Shown here one piece after another: positions 33,758 through 42,686 of a stretch of 64,000 nucleotides of DNA. This DNA is from CAYRSS01 sp964426945. GTDB taxonomy: Bacteria; Planctomycetota; Phycisphaerae; UBA1845. The stretch is taken from the NCBI GenBank assembly GCA_964426945.1, contig CAYRSS010000015.1, positions 1 through 64,000 of the forward strand. Direction: 5' to 3'. Positions within the stretch are counted from its first letter, which is position 1. Each line of letters begins with the position of its first letter. The notes beneath the pieces were generated by a model that saw only the letters and a list, made by a program, of their open reading frames with translations, was not told where the DNA came from and did not search any database. Made by a program: the position numbers and the translations under genes.

Positions 33758-34303
33758 TCAGCGGGCCGGAGCCCCGAACTCCTGGACCCAGTAGACGCCG
33801 TACTCGCCGCCGCCGCGGACGGCGACGCCGATGTCCTTCCACGCTGGGTCGAGAATGATCGCCCGATGGTCCGGGCTGTCCATCCACACGCGGACTACCT
33901 CGGCGGGGGTGCGCTGGCCCGCCGCGAGATTCTCGCCGACGGCCTCAAAGTTGTAGCGGGCGCTGACAACCCGCGCCGCGGGCCCCTGGCCCGACAGCGG
34001 GTCTCGATGGCCGAAGAAGCCCCGGCTGACCATCGCGCAGGCGTAGTCACCGGCGACCTTCTCCAATGTGGGCTGAGCGACGACCGGCGGCAGGTCGGCC
34101 GCGGCACGCTCCAAATTCACAAGCTGGACCACCTCGTCGGCCAGGCGGCGTTCATCCTCGGGGGTGAGGCACGTGCGGACGATCGCCTTCTCGGCCCCGT
34201 CGGCGGTGGGGGCGGCCGTGAAACAGCCTCCCAGTGGCAGGGCGAGCAGCCCCAGCGCCAGGTGTGCGGCGAGCTTGTTCGGGTTGAGGAGTCTTGTCAC
34301 CAC
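33758..34303 (-). CDS. CAP-domain (SCP-like) lipoprotein
   Basis: The 181-residue protein has a lipoprotein signal (LALGLLALPLGGCF) and one CAP/SCP domain. Visible are LVNLERAAADLPPVV, the His motif FFGHRDPLSG, VGENLAAGQ, the second His in WMDSPDHRAIIL and VYWVQEFG. Bacterial CAP proteins are secreted or surface proteins, some calcium- or lipid-binding; their enzymatic activity is usually uncertain. The start is one of two consecutive GTG codons (34303 or 34300) with a weak ribosome site; no ATG fits. Confidence 0.85.
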   Translation of the reverse strand: MVTRLLNPNKLAAHLALGLLALPLGGCFTAAPTADGAEKAIVRTCLTPEDERRLADEVVQLVNLERAAADLPPVVAQPTLEKVAGDYACAMVSRGFFGHRDPLSGQGPAARVVSARYNFEAVGENLAAGQRTPAEVVRVWMDSPDHRAIILDPAWKDIGVAVRGGGEYGVYWVQEFGAPAR

Positions 34304-34650
34304 GCGGAACTCGGGTCGCCGGGACCGGTCTCAGTCATTCTAGAAGACGCACAGACCCCCCACAAGGTTGACCCGCTTTCCGGAAAGCCGGTGACAAGCC
34401 TGTTGCGCAGGGCTGGCGGCCCGGCCCCGAGCCGCCGCCACCCCCGATTTCATCGGCAAAACAGCTGCCGCGGGGCCAGTTGGGCCCGGGGGGGACCGGC
34501 CTGCTGCGCCGGTGTGGGGTCGGGATTATGGGGCCGCGTCAGGAGGATTCGAGCGGCCCCGTCGACGCCATGGCCAGCTATCTCACCGCGCAATTTGGAC
34601 GGCCCGCGTCAGCGGTCGCCACCCGCCATTCCAGCCCGTCAGCCGGGGTC
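34304..34650. other. intergenic region upstream of the FG-GAP protein
   Basis: These bases, between the divergent CAP gene and the large FG-GAP gene, hold no convincing ORF or RNA. GC falls near the right end, where the promoter at 34651 sits. Confidence 0.45.
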
Positions 34651-34679
34651 TTGAAATTCTCACTTGATTTCTGTAAGAT
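34651..34679 (+). promoter_or_regulatory. sigma70-type promoter for the FG-GAP giant
   Basis: TTGAAA (34651-34656), a 17-bp spacer and TAAGAT (34674-34679) lie in an AT-rich pocket. The predicted start near 34686 gives a leader of about 87 nt to the ATG at 34773. Confidence 0.65.
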
Positions 34680-34772
34680 TCTCCCCGGTCCTTGACTCAC
34701 TCACGCCGGCGGGTGTTGTCGGCCGGCCATCCCCTTCAGCGGCCAATCTCTGGCCTTCCGGGAGTGCATTGC

Positions 34773-37700
34773 ATGCATGGGCAACTCTGCTTGGCGCGAG
34801 GGTTCGCGTCTGCGCTCGTTGTATGTCGTGTTCTGCTCGCCGCGGCGGTCCTTCACTTCATGGCGCCCGGCCTCGCGGCTGACGGGGGAGAACTTCGCGG
34901 CGTGCCGGACTGCAACGAGGACGGTATCCCGGATGAGCAGCAGCTGGATGAATGGACCCAGCGTGCAAGTCTGACCGCGTCCGACGCGGACTGGTACGAC
35001 GAGTTCGGCAGCAGCGTCTCGATCTCCGGCGACACGGTGATCGTCGGTGCGCAGTCGGACGACCACAGCGGCCTTATGTCCGCAGGCTCGGCGTACGTTT
35101 TCGTGCGCGTCGGCGGCGTCTGGACCGAGCAGGCAAAGTTGACTGCATCCGATGCGGCGACAGCCGACGGCTTCGGGGCCAGCGTTTCGATCTCCGGCGA
35201 CACGGCCATCGTCGGCGCGAACCAGGACGACCACGCCGGCGGCTCGAACGCCGGCTCGGCGTACATCTTCGTACGCACCGGCGGCGTGTGGACCGAGCAG
35301 GCGAAGCTGACCGCGTCTGACGCGGCGGCAACCGACTATTTCGGCACCCGCGTTTCCATCTCCAGTGACACGGCAATTGTGGGAGCCTACGTGGCTGATC
35401 CTGACGGACTGGGGGAGGCAGGGGCTGCGTATGTCTTCGTGCGCACCGGCGGCTTGTGGACGCAGCAGGCAAAGCTGACCGCGTCCGACGCGGCGTCAGA
35501 TGATCATTTCGGGGAAAGCGTTTCGATCGACGGTGACTATGCAATTGTCGGATCCAGATTGGACGACCACGCGGGCGGCTCCAACTCAGGCTCGGCCTAC
35601 GTCTTCACTCGCAGCGGCGGTGTATGGGCCGAGCAGGCAAAGCTGACCGCGTCCGACGCGGCGTCAGACGATCATTTCGGGGAAAGCGTTTCCATCTTCG
35701 GCGACACGGCTATCGTCGGGGCTTACCGGGACGACCACGCCGCCGGCTCCAACGCCGGCTCCGCCTATGTCTTTGTGCGCACCGCCGGCGTGTGGACCGA
35801 GCAGACGAAATTGACCGCGTCTGACGCGGAGGCAGGCGACATCTTCGGATATGGCGTTTCGATTTCCGGCGACACCGCCATCGTGGGCGCATTGGGGTAC
35901 GACTCTAACGGCTCGGCCTACGTCTTCGTGCGCAGCGGCGGCGTGTGGGAGCAGGCGGCGAAACTCAGAGTACGCACAGATCTTGTTGACGGCTTCGGAC
36001 ACGCGGTCTCAGTCTCCGGGAGTACTGTGATCGTCGCATCCGACGATGATGGACCGTACACCAGCGCCGCGTACATCTTCAACCCGGGCCGCGACTGCGA
36101 CGTGGACGGCATCGACGATATCTGTCAGCTGGAGGACAATGATTGCAACGGTGACCTGGAACTGGACGTGTGCGAGCCGGACTGCAACGGCAACGCCGTC
36201 CCTGACGTGTGCGACGTCGCCGGCGCGACCAGCCTGGATTGCAATGCCGACGAGGTTCCAGACGAGTGCCAGTTGTACATCCCGGCCCAGCAGGCGCAGA
36301 TGATTGCCTCCGACTCAGTAGACAGCGACTCGTTCGGTTTCAGTGTGTCGATCTCCCGCGACACGGCGATCGTTGGCGCTTCGTCGGATGACCACGCCGG
36401 CGGCGTGGACGCCGGCTCGGCCTATGTCTTCGTGCGCAGCGGCGGCGTATGGACCGAGCAGGCGAAGCTGATTGCGTCTGATGCGGTGGAACAAGGTCAC
36501 TTCGGCGTCAGCGTCTCCATTCACGGCGACACGGCGATCGTTGGTGTTGGTGTGTACCCCCCCGCGGCCTACGTATTCGTTCGCGATGGCAGCGTATGGA
36601 CCCAGCAGGCGAAACTGACCGCGTCCGACGCGCCGGCAGCCGACGGGTTCGGCATTAGCGTATCGATATTCGAAGACACCGCAGTGGTGGGGGCGTACTT
36701 GGCCGACCACACCGAAGGCACGCATGAGAGCGGAGCGGCGTACGTCTACGTGCGCAGCGACGGCGTATGGACCGAGCAGGCGAGGCTGATTGCGTCTGAT
36801 GCGATGGGACAAGATCGCTTCGGCCGGAGCGTCTCCATCTCCGGCGACACGGCGATCGTCGGTGCGCACCATGACCGGCCCGCGGGTGGCATGTGGTTCG
36901 GTTCGGCTTATGTCTTCGAGCGCAGCGGCGGCGTATGGACCGAGCAGGCGAAGCTGACCGCTTCCGACGCGGACGATTACGACCGGTTCGGCGTGAGCGC
37001 CTCCATTCACGGCGACACGGCGATCGTTGGCGGGGAGGCCAACGCGGCCTACATCTTCGTTCGCAATGGCGGCGTTTGGACTGAGCAGGCGAGGCTGACC
37101 GGCTCCGATGCGACTTTTGGGTCTGGGTTCGGCCAGAACGTCTCAATCTCCGGCGACACGGCGATCGTCGGCGCGGCATGGACCTATGACGGCGGCGTAG
37201 TAGGCGCCGGTGCGGCCTACTTGTTTACGCGCGAAGGCGGCGTATGGACGGAGCAGGCAAAGCTGCCGCCACCCTGGGCGGCGCCAGGCGGATTGTTCGG
37301 CGCGAGCGTCGCTATCGAATTCAACACTGCAATCGTTGGCGCGCTCTTGAGCGAGCGCCCTGAGGGGCTGGACGTGGGATCGGTGTACGCGTTCACGCCT
37401 GACAACGACTGCAACGCCAACGGCATCCTCGACGAGTGCGACATCGCGGCGGCGGTCAGCGGCGACTGCAATGGCAACGGCATGCCCGACGAGTGTGACC
37501 TCGCCGGCCCGTATGGTGACGACTGCAACGCCAACGGCACACTCGACGATTGCGAACTCATCGCGGACCCCGCGCTTGACTGCAACGCCAACGATGTGCC
37601 CGACGAGTGTGACCTCGCCGCGGCAACCAGCGACGACTGCAACGCCAACGATGTGCCGGACGAGTGCGACATCGCCGGTCCGTTTGGTGATGACTGCAAC

Positions 37701-40700
37701 GCCAACGGCATCCTCGACGATTGCGAGCTCTTCGCGGACCCCGCGCTCGACTGCAACGCCAACGGAATCCTCGACGAGTGCGACATCGCCGGTCCGTCCG
37801 GTGACGACTGCAACGCCAACGGAGTGCCAGACGAGTGTGACATCGCCACGGCGATGAGCGACGACTGCAACGCCAACGAACTGCCAGACGAGTGTGACAT
37901 CGCCGGTCCGTCCGGTGACGACTGCAACGCCAATGGAATTCTCGACGAATGCGACATCGCTGCGGCGACGAGCAACGACTGCAATGCCAACGATGTGCCA
38001 GACGAGTGCGACATCGCCGCGGCAACCAGCGACGACTGCAACGCCAACGACGTGCCCGACGAATGCGACATCGCCGCGGCGACCAGCAACGACTGCAATG
38101 CCAACGGTGCGCCCGACGAATGCGACATCGCCACCGCGACCAGCGACGACTGCAACGCCAACGACGTGCCCGACGAGTGCGAGATCGCCGGTCCCTCCGG
38201 TGACGACTGCAACGCCAACGGCATCCTCGACGAGTGCGACATCGCCGCGGCGACCAGCAACGACTGCAATGCCAACGGTGCGCCCGACGAGTGCGACCTC
38301 GCCGGCGCGACCAGCGACGACTGCAACGCGGACGGCGTTCCGGACGACTGTCAGTTGGGGACATGGACGCAGCGGTCGCATCTGATGGCGTCCGACGCGG
38401 CTCCATTCGACGACTTTGGCCGCGCGGTCGCCCTGGACGGCCTGACAGCCATTGTCGGTTCCTACTCGGATGACCACGCGGGCGGCGCAGACGCCGGCTC
38501 GGCCTACGTGCTCGTGTTCGCCGATGGCGTGTGGACCGAGCAGGCGAAGCTGACAGCGTCCGACGCGGCGGCCAGCGATCGCTTCGGTTTCAGCGTGTCG
38601 ATCTTCGGCGATACCGCGATCGTCGGGGCGTACTCGGACGACCACGCCGGCGGCGTGGAGGCCGGCTCGGCGTATGTCTTCGTGCGCAGCGGCGGTTTCT
38701 GGACGCAGCAGGCGAAGCTGACCGCGTCCGACGCGGCGGCCAGCGACCGCTTCGGCATCAGCGTTGCCATTCACGGCGACACGGCGATCGTGGGCGCGAA
38801 TCTTGACGACCACATCGGCGCGGATGCCGGCTCGGCGTACGTCTTCGTGCGCAGCGGCGGCGCCTGGACGCAGCAGGCGAAGCTGACCGCCTCGGACGCG
38901 GCGGCGGGCGATCTGTTCGGCACCGAGGTCTCCATCTCCGGCGACTCGGTGCTCGTGGGCGCCTACGACGACGACCACGCAGGCGGCTCGAACGCCGGCT
39001 CGGCCTACGTCTTCGTGCGCAGCGGCGGTGTCTGGAGTCAGCAGGCGAAACTGACGGCAGCCGACGGCGAGGCGGGCGACAACCTGGGTTTCAGCGTTTC
39101 GATTGACGGAAATACGGCGGTCGCCGGCGCGATGCGCGATAACCTCGTGGGTGGCGCCGACGCCGGTTCGGCCTACGTCTTCGTGCGCAATGGAAGCGTG
39201 TGGGCGCAGCAGGCGAAACTGACGGCCTCCGATGAGGCGACAGGAGCCTGGTTCGGGTACAGCGTTTCGGTTGACGGAAACGCTTTAATCGTCGGTGCGA
39301 ATCAATACGACGGGGCGGGAGGGCTCGACGAAGCCGGTGCGGTGTACATGTTCACGCGCAGCGGCGCGGCATGGGCACAGGAGGGCATGCTGACCGCCGC
39401 CGACGCGGCAGCCGGGGACAACTTCGGTGTCTCCGTCGCCCTCGCCGGCACCATGGCGATTGTCGGCGCTAACGAGGATGACCACGCAGGCGGCTCGTCC
39501 GCCGGCTCGGTGTACGTGGTCCGTATCGGCCGCGACTGCGACGCGAACGGCACGATGGATGAGTGTGAAGCGGACTGCAACGGTGACGGCACGAGCGACG
39601 CGTGCGAGATCGCGTCCGACCCGTCGCTCGACTGCAACGGCAACGGAACGCCGGACCAGTGCGACATCGCCGAAGCGACCAGCCCGGACTGCAACGCCGA
39701 CAGCGTGCCGGACGAGTGTCAGTTGGACATCTGGACCGAGCGCGTGCGGCTGGCCGCATCCGATGCGGCGGCAAGCGACGAGTTCGGCGTCAGTGTGTCG
39801 ATCTCCGGCGATACGGCGATTGTGGGTGCGCGTTCGGACGACCATGCCGGCGGCACGGATGCCGGCTCGGCCTATGTCTTCGTGCTCGCCAACGGCGCAT
39901 GGACCGAACAGGCGAAGCTGACGGCGTCCGACGCGGCGGCCAGCGACGCCTTCGGTTTCAGCGTGTCGATCTCCGGCGACACGGCGATCGTTGGTGCGTA
40001 CCTGGATGACCATACCGGCGGCTCAAACGCCGGCTCAGCCTACGTCTTCGTGCGCAGCGGCGGCGTGTGGACTGAGCAGGCGAAGCTGACTGCGTCCGAT
40101 TCGGCGGCAAGCGACTTCTTCGGACTCAGTGTGTCGATCTCCGGCGACACGGCGATCGTCGGGGCGTGGGCAGACGACCATGCTGGCGGCTCAAACGCGG
40201 GCTCGGCGTACGTCTTCGTTCGCAGTGGTGGCGTATGGACGCAGCAGGCTAAGCTGACCGCTTCCGACGCGGCTGGCGGTGACGAATTTGGCGCGAAGGT
40301 CTCGATTTCCGGCGACACGGCGATCGTGGGGGCGACCCAGGACGACCACGCGGGCGGGACGAACGCCGGCTCCGCCTACGTCTTCGTGCGCAGCAGCGGC
40401 GTATGGACGCAGCAGGCGAAACTGATCGCGTCCGACGCCGTGGCGGGCGACGAGGCCGGCTACAGCGTCTCCATCTCCGGCGACAGCGCAATCGTCGGGG
40501 CGCGATTCAGCGACCCGGGCGGCCGCACGAGCGCCGGCGCGGCGTATGTCTTCGTGCGCAGCGGCGGCGTATGGACGCAGCAGGCGAAGCTGACCGCCTC
40601 TGACGGGATGATGATCGACGTCTTCGGCTACAGCGTGTCGATCGACGCGGACACGGCAATCGTGGGAGCCCACCAGGACGACCACGCGGGCGGCGGGAAC

Positions 40701-41246
40701 GCCGGCTCGGCTTATATCTTCGTACGCAGCGGCGGCTTGTGGGCCGAGCAGGCGAAGTTGACCGCGTCCGACGCGGCGTCCAATGACCAGTTCGGCAACA
40801 GCGTCGCCCTTCACCGCGACACGGCGATCGTCGGTACGTCCATGGATGACCATGCCGGCGGCTCAAACGCCGGATCACTCTATGTCTTCCGCATCGGCCG
40901 CGACTGCGATGGCAACGACGTGCCGGACGAGTGCGAGTTGGAGGACGGTGACTGTAACGGTAACGGTGTGCCGGATTCGTGCGACATCGACGGCGAGACG
41001 AGCGAGGACCAGAATGCCAACGGCGTGCCGGATGAGTGCGAGGCCGGTCCGGGCGATCTGAACGGCGACAACGAAGTCAACGTCGATGACCTGCCGGCCC
41101 TGTTGCCGTGCATGGGCGGGCCGGGGGTGTCGGAGCCGGGCTGTGATCCAGAGGTGCAAGCCGCGGCGGACCTGGACGGCGACGACGACGTGGACCTCGC
41201 TGACTTCGTAGCGTTCCAGCTTCTGGTCGGTGCGAACCAGCCATGA
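34773..41246 (+). CDS. giant secreted FG-GAP protein: four seven-bladed propellers joined by DCNxNG linkers, dockerin-like end
   Basis: This 2157-residue protein begins with a signal peptide (ALVVCRVLLAAAVLHF) and a DCNEDGIPDEQQL unit. It then has 28 FG-GAP-type repeats of about 56 residues (consensus AKLTASDAA..D.FG.SVSISGDTAIVGA...GSAYVFVR). They fall into four blocks of seven, at about 34950-36089, 36270-37400, 38358-39533 and 39726-40899. Each block opens with a lone W(T)xR..L strand and closes with a repeat lacking GGVWTEQ, as expected for ring closure of a beta-propeller. Linkers are thrombospondin-3-like Ca/Cys repeats (DCNGNGVPDECDIA). The end is dockerin-like (GDLNGDNEVNVDDLPALL and DLDGDDDVDLADFVAFQ). 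GGGAG precedes ATG 34773. It probably acts in adhesion or matrix assembly; the ligand is unknown. Confidence 0.9.
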   Translation: MHGQLCLARGFASALVVCRVLLAAAVLHFMAPGLAADGGELRGVPDCNEDGIPDEQQLDEWTQRASLTASDADWYDEFGSSVSISGDTVIVGAQSDDHSGLMSAGSAYVFVRVGGVWTEQAKLTASDAATADGFGASVSISGDTAIVGANQDDHAGGSNAGSAYIFVRTGGVWTEQAKLTASDAAATDYFGTRVSISSDTAIVGAYVADPDGLGEAGAAYVFVRTGGLWTQQAKLTASDAASDDHFGESVSIDGDYAIVGSRLDDHAGGSNSGSAYVFTRSGGVWAEQAKLTASDAASDDHFGESVSIFGDTAIVGAYRDDHAAGSNAGSAYVFVRTAGVWTEQTKLTASDAEAGDIFGYGVSISGDTAIVGALGYDSNGSAYVFVRSGGVWEQAAKLRVRTDLVDGFGHAVSVSGSTVIVASDDDGPYTSAAYIFNPGRDCDVDGIDDICQLEDNDCNGDLELDVCEPDCNGNAVPDVCDVAGATSLDCNADEVPDECQLYIPAQQAQMIASDSVDSDSFGFSVSISRDTAIVGASSDDHAGGVDAGSAYVFVRSGGVWTEQAKLIASDAVEQGHFGVSVSIHGDTAIVGVGVYPPAAYVFVRDGSVWTQQAKLTASDAPAADGFGISVSIFEDTAVVGAYLADHTEGTHESGAAYVYVRSDGVWTEQARLIASDAMGQDRFGRSVSISGDTAIVGAHHDRPAGGMWFGSAYVFERSGGVWTEQAKLTASDADDYDRFGVSASIHGDTAIVGGEANAAYIFVRNGGVWTEQARLTGSDATFGSGFGQNVSISGDTAIVGAAWTYDGGVVGAGAAYLFTREGGVWTEQAKLPPPWAAPGGLFGASVAIEFNTAIVGALLSERPEGLDVGSVYAFTPDNDCNANGILDECDIAAAVSGDCNGNGMPDECDLAGPYGDDCNANGTLDDCELIADPALDCNANDVPDECDLAAATSDDCNANDVPDECDIAGPFGDDCNANGILDDCELFADPALDCNANGILDECDIAGPSGDDCNANGVPDECDIATAMSDDCNANELPDECDIAGPSGDDCNANGILDECDIAAATSNDCNANDVPDECDIAAATSDDCNANDVPDECDIAAATSNDCNANGAPDECDIATATSDDCNANDVPDECEIAGPSGDDCNANGILDECDIAAATSNDCNANGAPDECDLAGATSDDCNADGVPDDCQLGTWTQRSHLMASDAAPFDDFGRAVALDGLTAIVGSYSDDHAGGADAGSAYVLVFADGVWTEQAKLTASDAAASDRFGFSVSIFGDTAIVGAYSDDHAGGVEAGSAYVFVRSGGFWTQQAKLTASDAAASDRFGISVAIHGDTAIVGANLDDHIGADAGSAYVFVRSGGAWTQQAKLTASDAAAGDLFGTEVSISGDSVLVGAYDDDHAGGSNAGSAYVFVRSGGVWSQQAKLTAADGEAGDNLGFSVSIDGNTAVAGAMRDNLVGGADAGSAYVFVRNGSVWAQQAKLTASDEATGAWFGYSVSVDGNALIVGANQYDGAGGLDEAGAVYMFTRSGAAWAQEGMLTAADAAAGDNFGVSVALAGTMAIVGANEDDHAGGSSAGSVYVVRIGRDCDANGTMDECEADCNGDGTSDACEIASDPSLDCNGNGTPDQCDIAEATSPDCNADSVPDECQLDIWTERVRLAASDAAASDEFGVSVSISGDTAIVGARSDDHAGGTDAGSAYVFVLANGAWTEQAKLTASDAAASDAFGFSVSISGDTAIVGAYLDDHTGGSNAGSAYVFVRSGGVWTEQAKLTASDSAASDFFGLSVSISGDTAIVGAWADDHAGGSNAGSAYVFVRSGGVWTQQAKLTASDAAGGDEFGAKVSISGDTAIVGATQDDHAGGTNAGSAYVFVRSSGVWTQQAKLIASDAVAGDEAGYSVSISGDSAIVGARFSDPGGRTSAGAAYVFVRSGGVWTQQAKLTASDGMMIDVFGYSVSIDADTAIVGAHQDDHAGGGNAGSAYIFVRSGGLWAEQAKLTASDAASNDQFGNSVALHRDTAIVGTSMDDHAGGSNAGSLYVFRIGRDCDGNDVPDECELEDGDCNGNGVPDSCDIDGETSEDQNANGVPDECEAGPGDLNGDNEVNVDDLPALLPCMGGPGVSEPGCDPEVQAAADLDGDDDVDLADFVAFQLLVGANQP
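37407..38357 (+). repeat. 57-bp tandem coding repeat, 17 units (DCNANGxxDECDIAxxxxD)
   Basis: Seventeen units of 19 codons run with exact 57-bp register from the Asp codon at 37407 to the last unit at 38319. Each encodes DCNAN..(P/L)DECDIA plus a five-residue variable end (AATSN, AATSD, GPSGD, ADPAL). The register is perfect, so copies have probably expanded by unequal recombination. Each unit has two Cys and a thrombospondin-type-3-like calcium motif. Confidence 0.93.
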
Positions 41247-41281
41247 GCCTCAGCCGCGGGAAGAATGGGGGGCACGTTGCG

Positions 41282-41533
41282 GAGAAAACGAAACGTGACC
41301 CCTTTTCCGGGCCACGCTGAAGGAGCAGGCCGAAGGGGGTGGCGTCGGGGATTATGGGCCGGAGGCCGCCCCGCGGTCCGTGGCCGGACGAAGGGCGCCG
41401 AGCGTAGCGACGCCGTGGCCGGGTGCCGACTCTCGAGCTCCCCCGTGCGGGGGAGGGTCGATCGACGCTCCATAGGCGTGAGCGGCGTGTCGCGCTAAGG
41501 GGGAGAAACGAAACTTGACCCCTTTTCCGGGCC
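41282..41533. repeat. direct repeat pair flanking a short GC-rich insert before the DUF2461 gene
   Basis: Copy 1 (41282-41313) and copy 2 (41503-41533) share GAGAAA(A)CGAAAC, then G or T, then TGACCCCTTTTCCGGGCC. They differ by one substitution and one A, and are about 190 bp apart. The interval includes a CTCCCCC/GGGGGAG palindrome (about 41436-41455). Copy 2 ends seven bases before the ATG at 41540. The arrangement looks like a small non-autonomous mobile element; no transposase is present. Confidence 0.6.
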
Positions 41534-41539
41534 GCCAAC

Positions 41540-42268
41540 ATGGCCAAGACCAAAGCCGCCTCCCACTTCACCACGGCGTTCTTCACGTTCCTGCGCGACC
41601 TCGCCGCGAACAACACGCGCGAGTGGTTTACCGCCCACAAGAAGTCCTACGAGCAGGACGTGAAGGGGCCGCTCCTGCGGTTCATCGCCGACCTGGCCCC
41701 GCGCATGGCGAAGGTCAGCCGGTTCATCGAGGTCGATCCCAAGCCGGTGGGCGGGTCGATGATGCGGCTCAACCGGGACACGCGATTCGCCAAGGACAAG
41801 AGCCCGTACAAGACCAACGCCGGCGGGATGTTCGTCCACAATGCCTGCGGCGAGCTGATGCTGGGCTACCGGCTGTGCATGGGGCCGGACAGCGGACGGG
41901 GGAAAGGGGCGGGTCAGATCCAGGCCCACGTCGGCCTGTGGGAGCCGGACGGCGCGACGGTCGAGGCCGTCCGCCGCCACATCCTGGCCCGGCCGCGGGA
42001 ATGGACCGCCGCCGCGGGGCCGAAAGCGCTGGCCGGGTACCAGTGGGAGGGGGAGTCGCTCAAACGGCCGCCCAAGGTCGACGGCGAGCCCGTGCCCGCC
42101 GACCACCCCCTGGCACCTGACCTGATGCGCAAGAGCCAGGCTGCGGTGACGACGTTCTGCGAACGCGATGCCTGCTCGCCGGACTTCCTGGATGCCTACG
42201 TGGCGTCGGCCAGGGCCGGGGCGCCGCTGATGCGGTTCCTCTGTCAGGCGGTGGATGTGCCCTTCTGA
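41540..42268 (+). CDS. DUF2461 family protein
   Basis: The 242-residue cytoplasmic protein matches the DUF2461 (TIGR02453) family from end to end. The motifs are FLRDLAANNTREWFTAHKKS near the N-terminus, MRLNRDTRFAKDKSPYKTN in the middle, then a GYRLCMGPDS beta segment and PREWTAAAGPKALAGY. The family function is not established. No ribosome site is evident before ATG 41540, because a repeat copy ends seven bases upstream; the gene may therefore rely on a promoter or leader provided by the repeat, or be weakly expressed. Confidence 0.87.
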   Translation: MAKTKAASHFTTAFFTFLRDLAANNTREWFTAHKKSYEQDVKGPLLRFIADLAPRMAKVSRFIEVDPKPVGGSMMRLNRDTRFAKDKSPYKTNAGGMFVHNACGELMLGYRLCMGPDSGRGKGAGQIQAHVGLWEPDGATVEAVRRHILARPREWTAAAGPKALAGYQWEGESLKRPPKVDGEPVPADHPLAPDLMRKSQAAVTTFCERDACSPDFLDAYVASARAGAPLMRFLCQAVDVPF

Positions 42269-42304
42269 GCCTCCTCCCGGGGGGGCTGGCTGCATCGGCC
42301 GGAA

Positions 42305-42332
42305 TTGACAGGGTAGGTACCCCCCCTATAAT
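42305..42332 (+). promoter_or_regulatory. perfect-consensus sigma70 promoter of the nusA leader
   Basis: TTGACA (42305-42310), a 16-bp spacer and TATAAT (42327-42332) are both perfect consensus hexamers, very rare in this GC-rich sequence. Transcription should start near 42339, about 395 nt before nusA. Confidence 0.88.
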
Positions 42333-42338
42333 TGCCGC

Positions 42339-42623
42339 GGTCCGGCGGGACTCCCTCTGTGCGGCGTCCCGTCCGAGACCGCGGTGCGGGGCGGGTACAG
42401 TGCGCCCCGGGCGGTGGGTCGGCGCGATTCTGCGCGGTGGCCGGCCGCCGGTGGAGGCGGAGTGATGCGTCGTGCATAGCCCGGTTATTGCGCTTGGCTG
42501 CACGTCGGCAGATGGCGGGGTCCCCGCGACGTTGGGAGTCGGATGATGTCCTAGGTCGCCCCGGACAAGCCGAAGCTGCCTCTTCACCGCGTGGGCCGAC
42601 GTTATGCGCCCACGCTTTTTTTT
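42339..42623 (+). ncRNA. structured leader RNA or independent ncRNA upstream of nusA
   Basis: A transcript from the consensus promoter to the terminator at 42589-42623 would be about 285 nt. It can fold strongly. Near the 5' end CCGCGGTC (about 42334) pairs with GACCGCGG, with CGGCGGGAC/GTCCCGTCCG stacked inside. GGGGCG/CGCCCC follows, and later CGTGCA..AGCC/GGCT..GCACG (about 42473-42511). No tRNA, RNase P, tmRNA or SRP core sequence was recognised, and I did not identify 6S RNA. It may be a nusA attenuator, a separate small RNA, or both; the exact 5' end is inferred from the -10 element. Confidence 0.6.
42589..42623 (+). terminator. strong intrinsic terminator within the nusA leader
   Basis: GCGTGGGC (42589-42596) pairs perfectly with GCCCACGC (42608-42615) and is followed by eight T (42616-42623). 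It lies 110 bp before nusA, downstream of the promoter and with no other gene between, so nusA expression needs read-through or a second promoter. Confidence 0.92.
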
Positions 42624-42686
42624 GGACGGTCGGACTCGGGCCTGCGGCCTGCTGATCCGGCAGCCGGGCTCCTCCGCGGGGGGAGC

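Noticed and set aside
37407..38357. Regular 57-bp repeats considered as a CRISPR array
   Set aside because: There are no unique spacers, the register is codon-exact and the repeats encode calcium-binding units inside an open frame.
42339..42623. Leader RNA as RNase P RNA, tmRNA, SRP RNA or initiator tRNA
   Set aside because: None of the universal core sequences (GAGGAAAGTCC, tmRNA tag region, SRP GGAA/AGCA loop, T-loop GTTCGAATC) is present.
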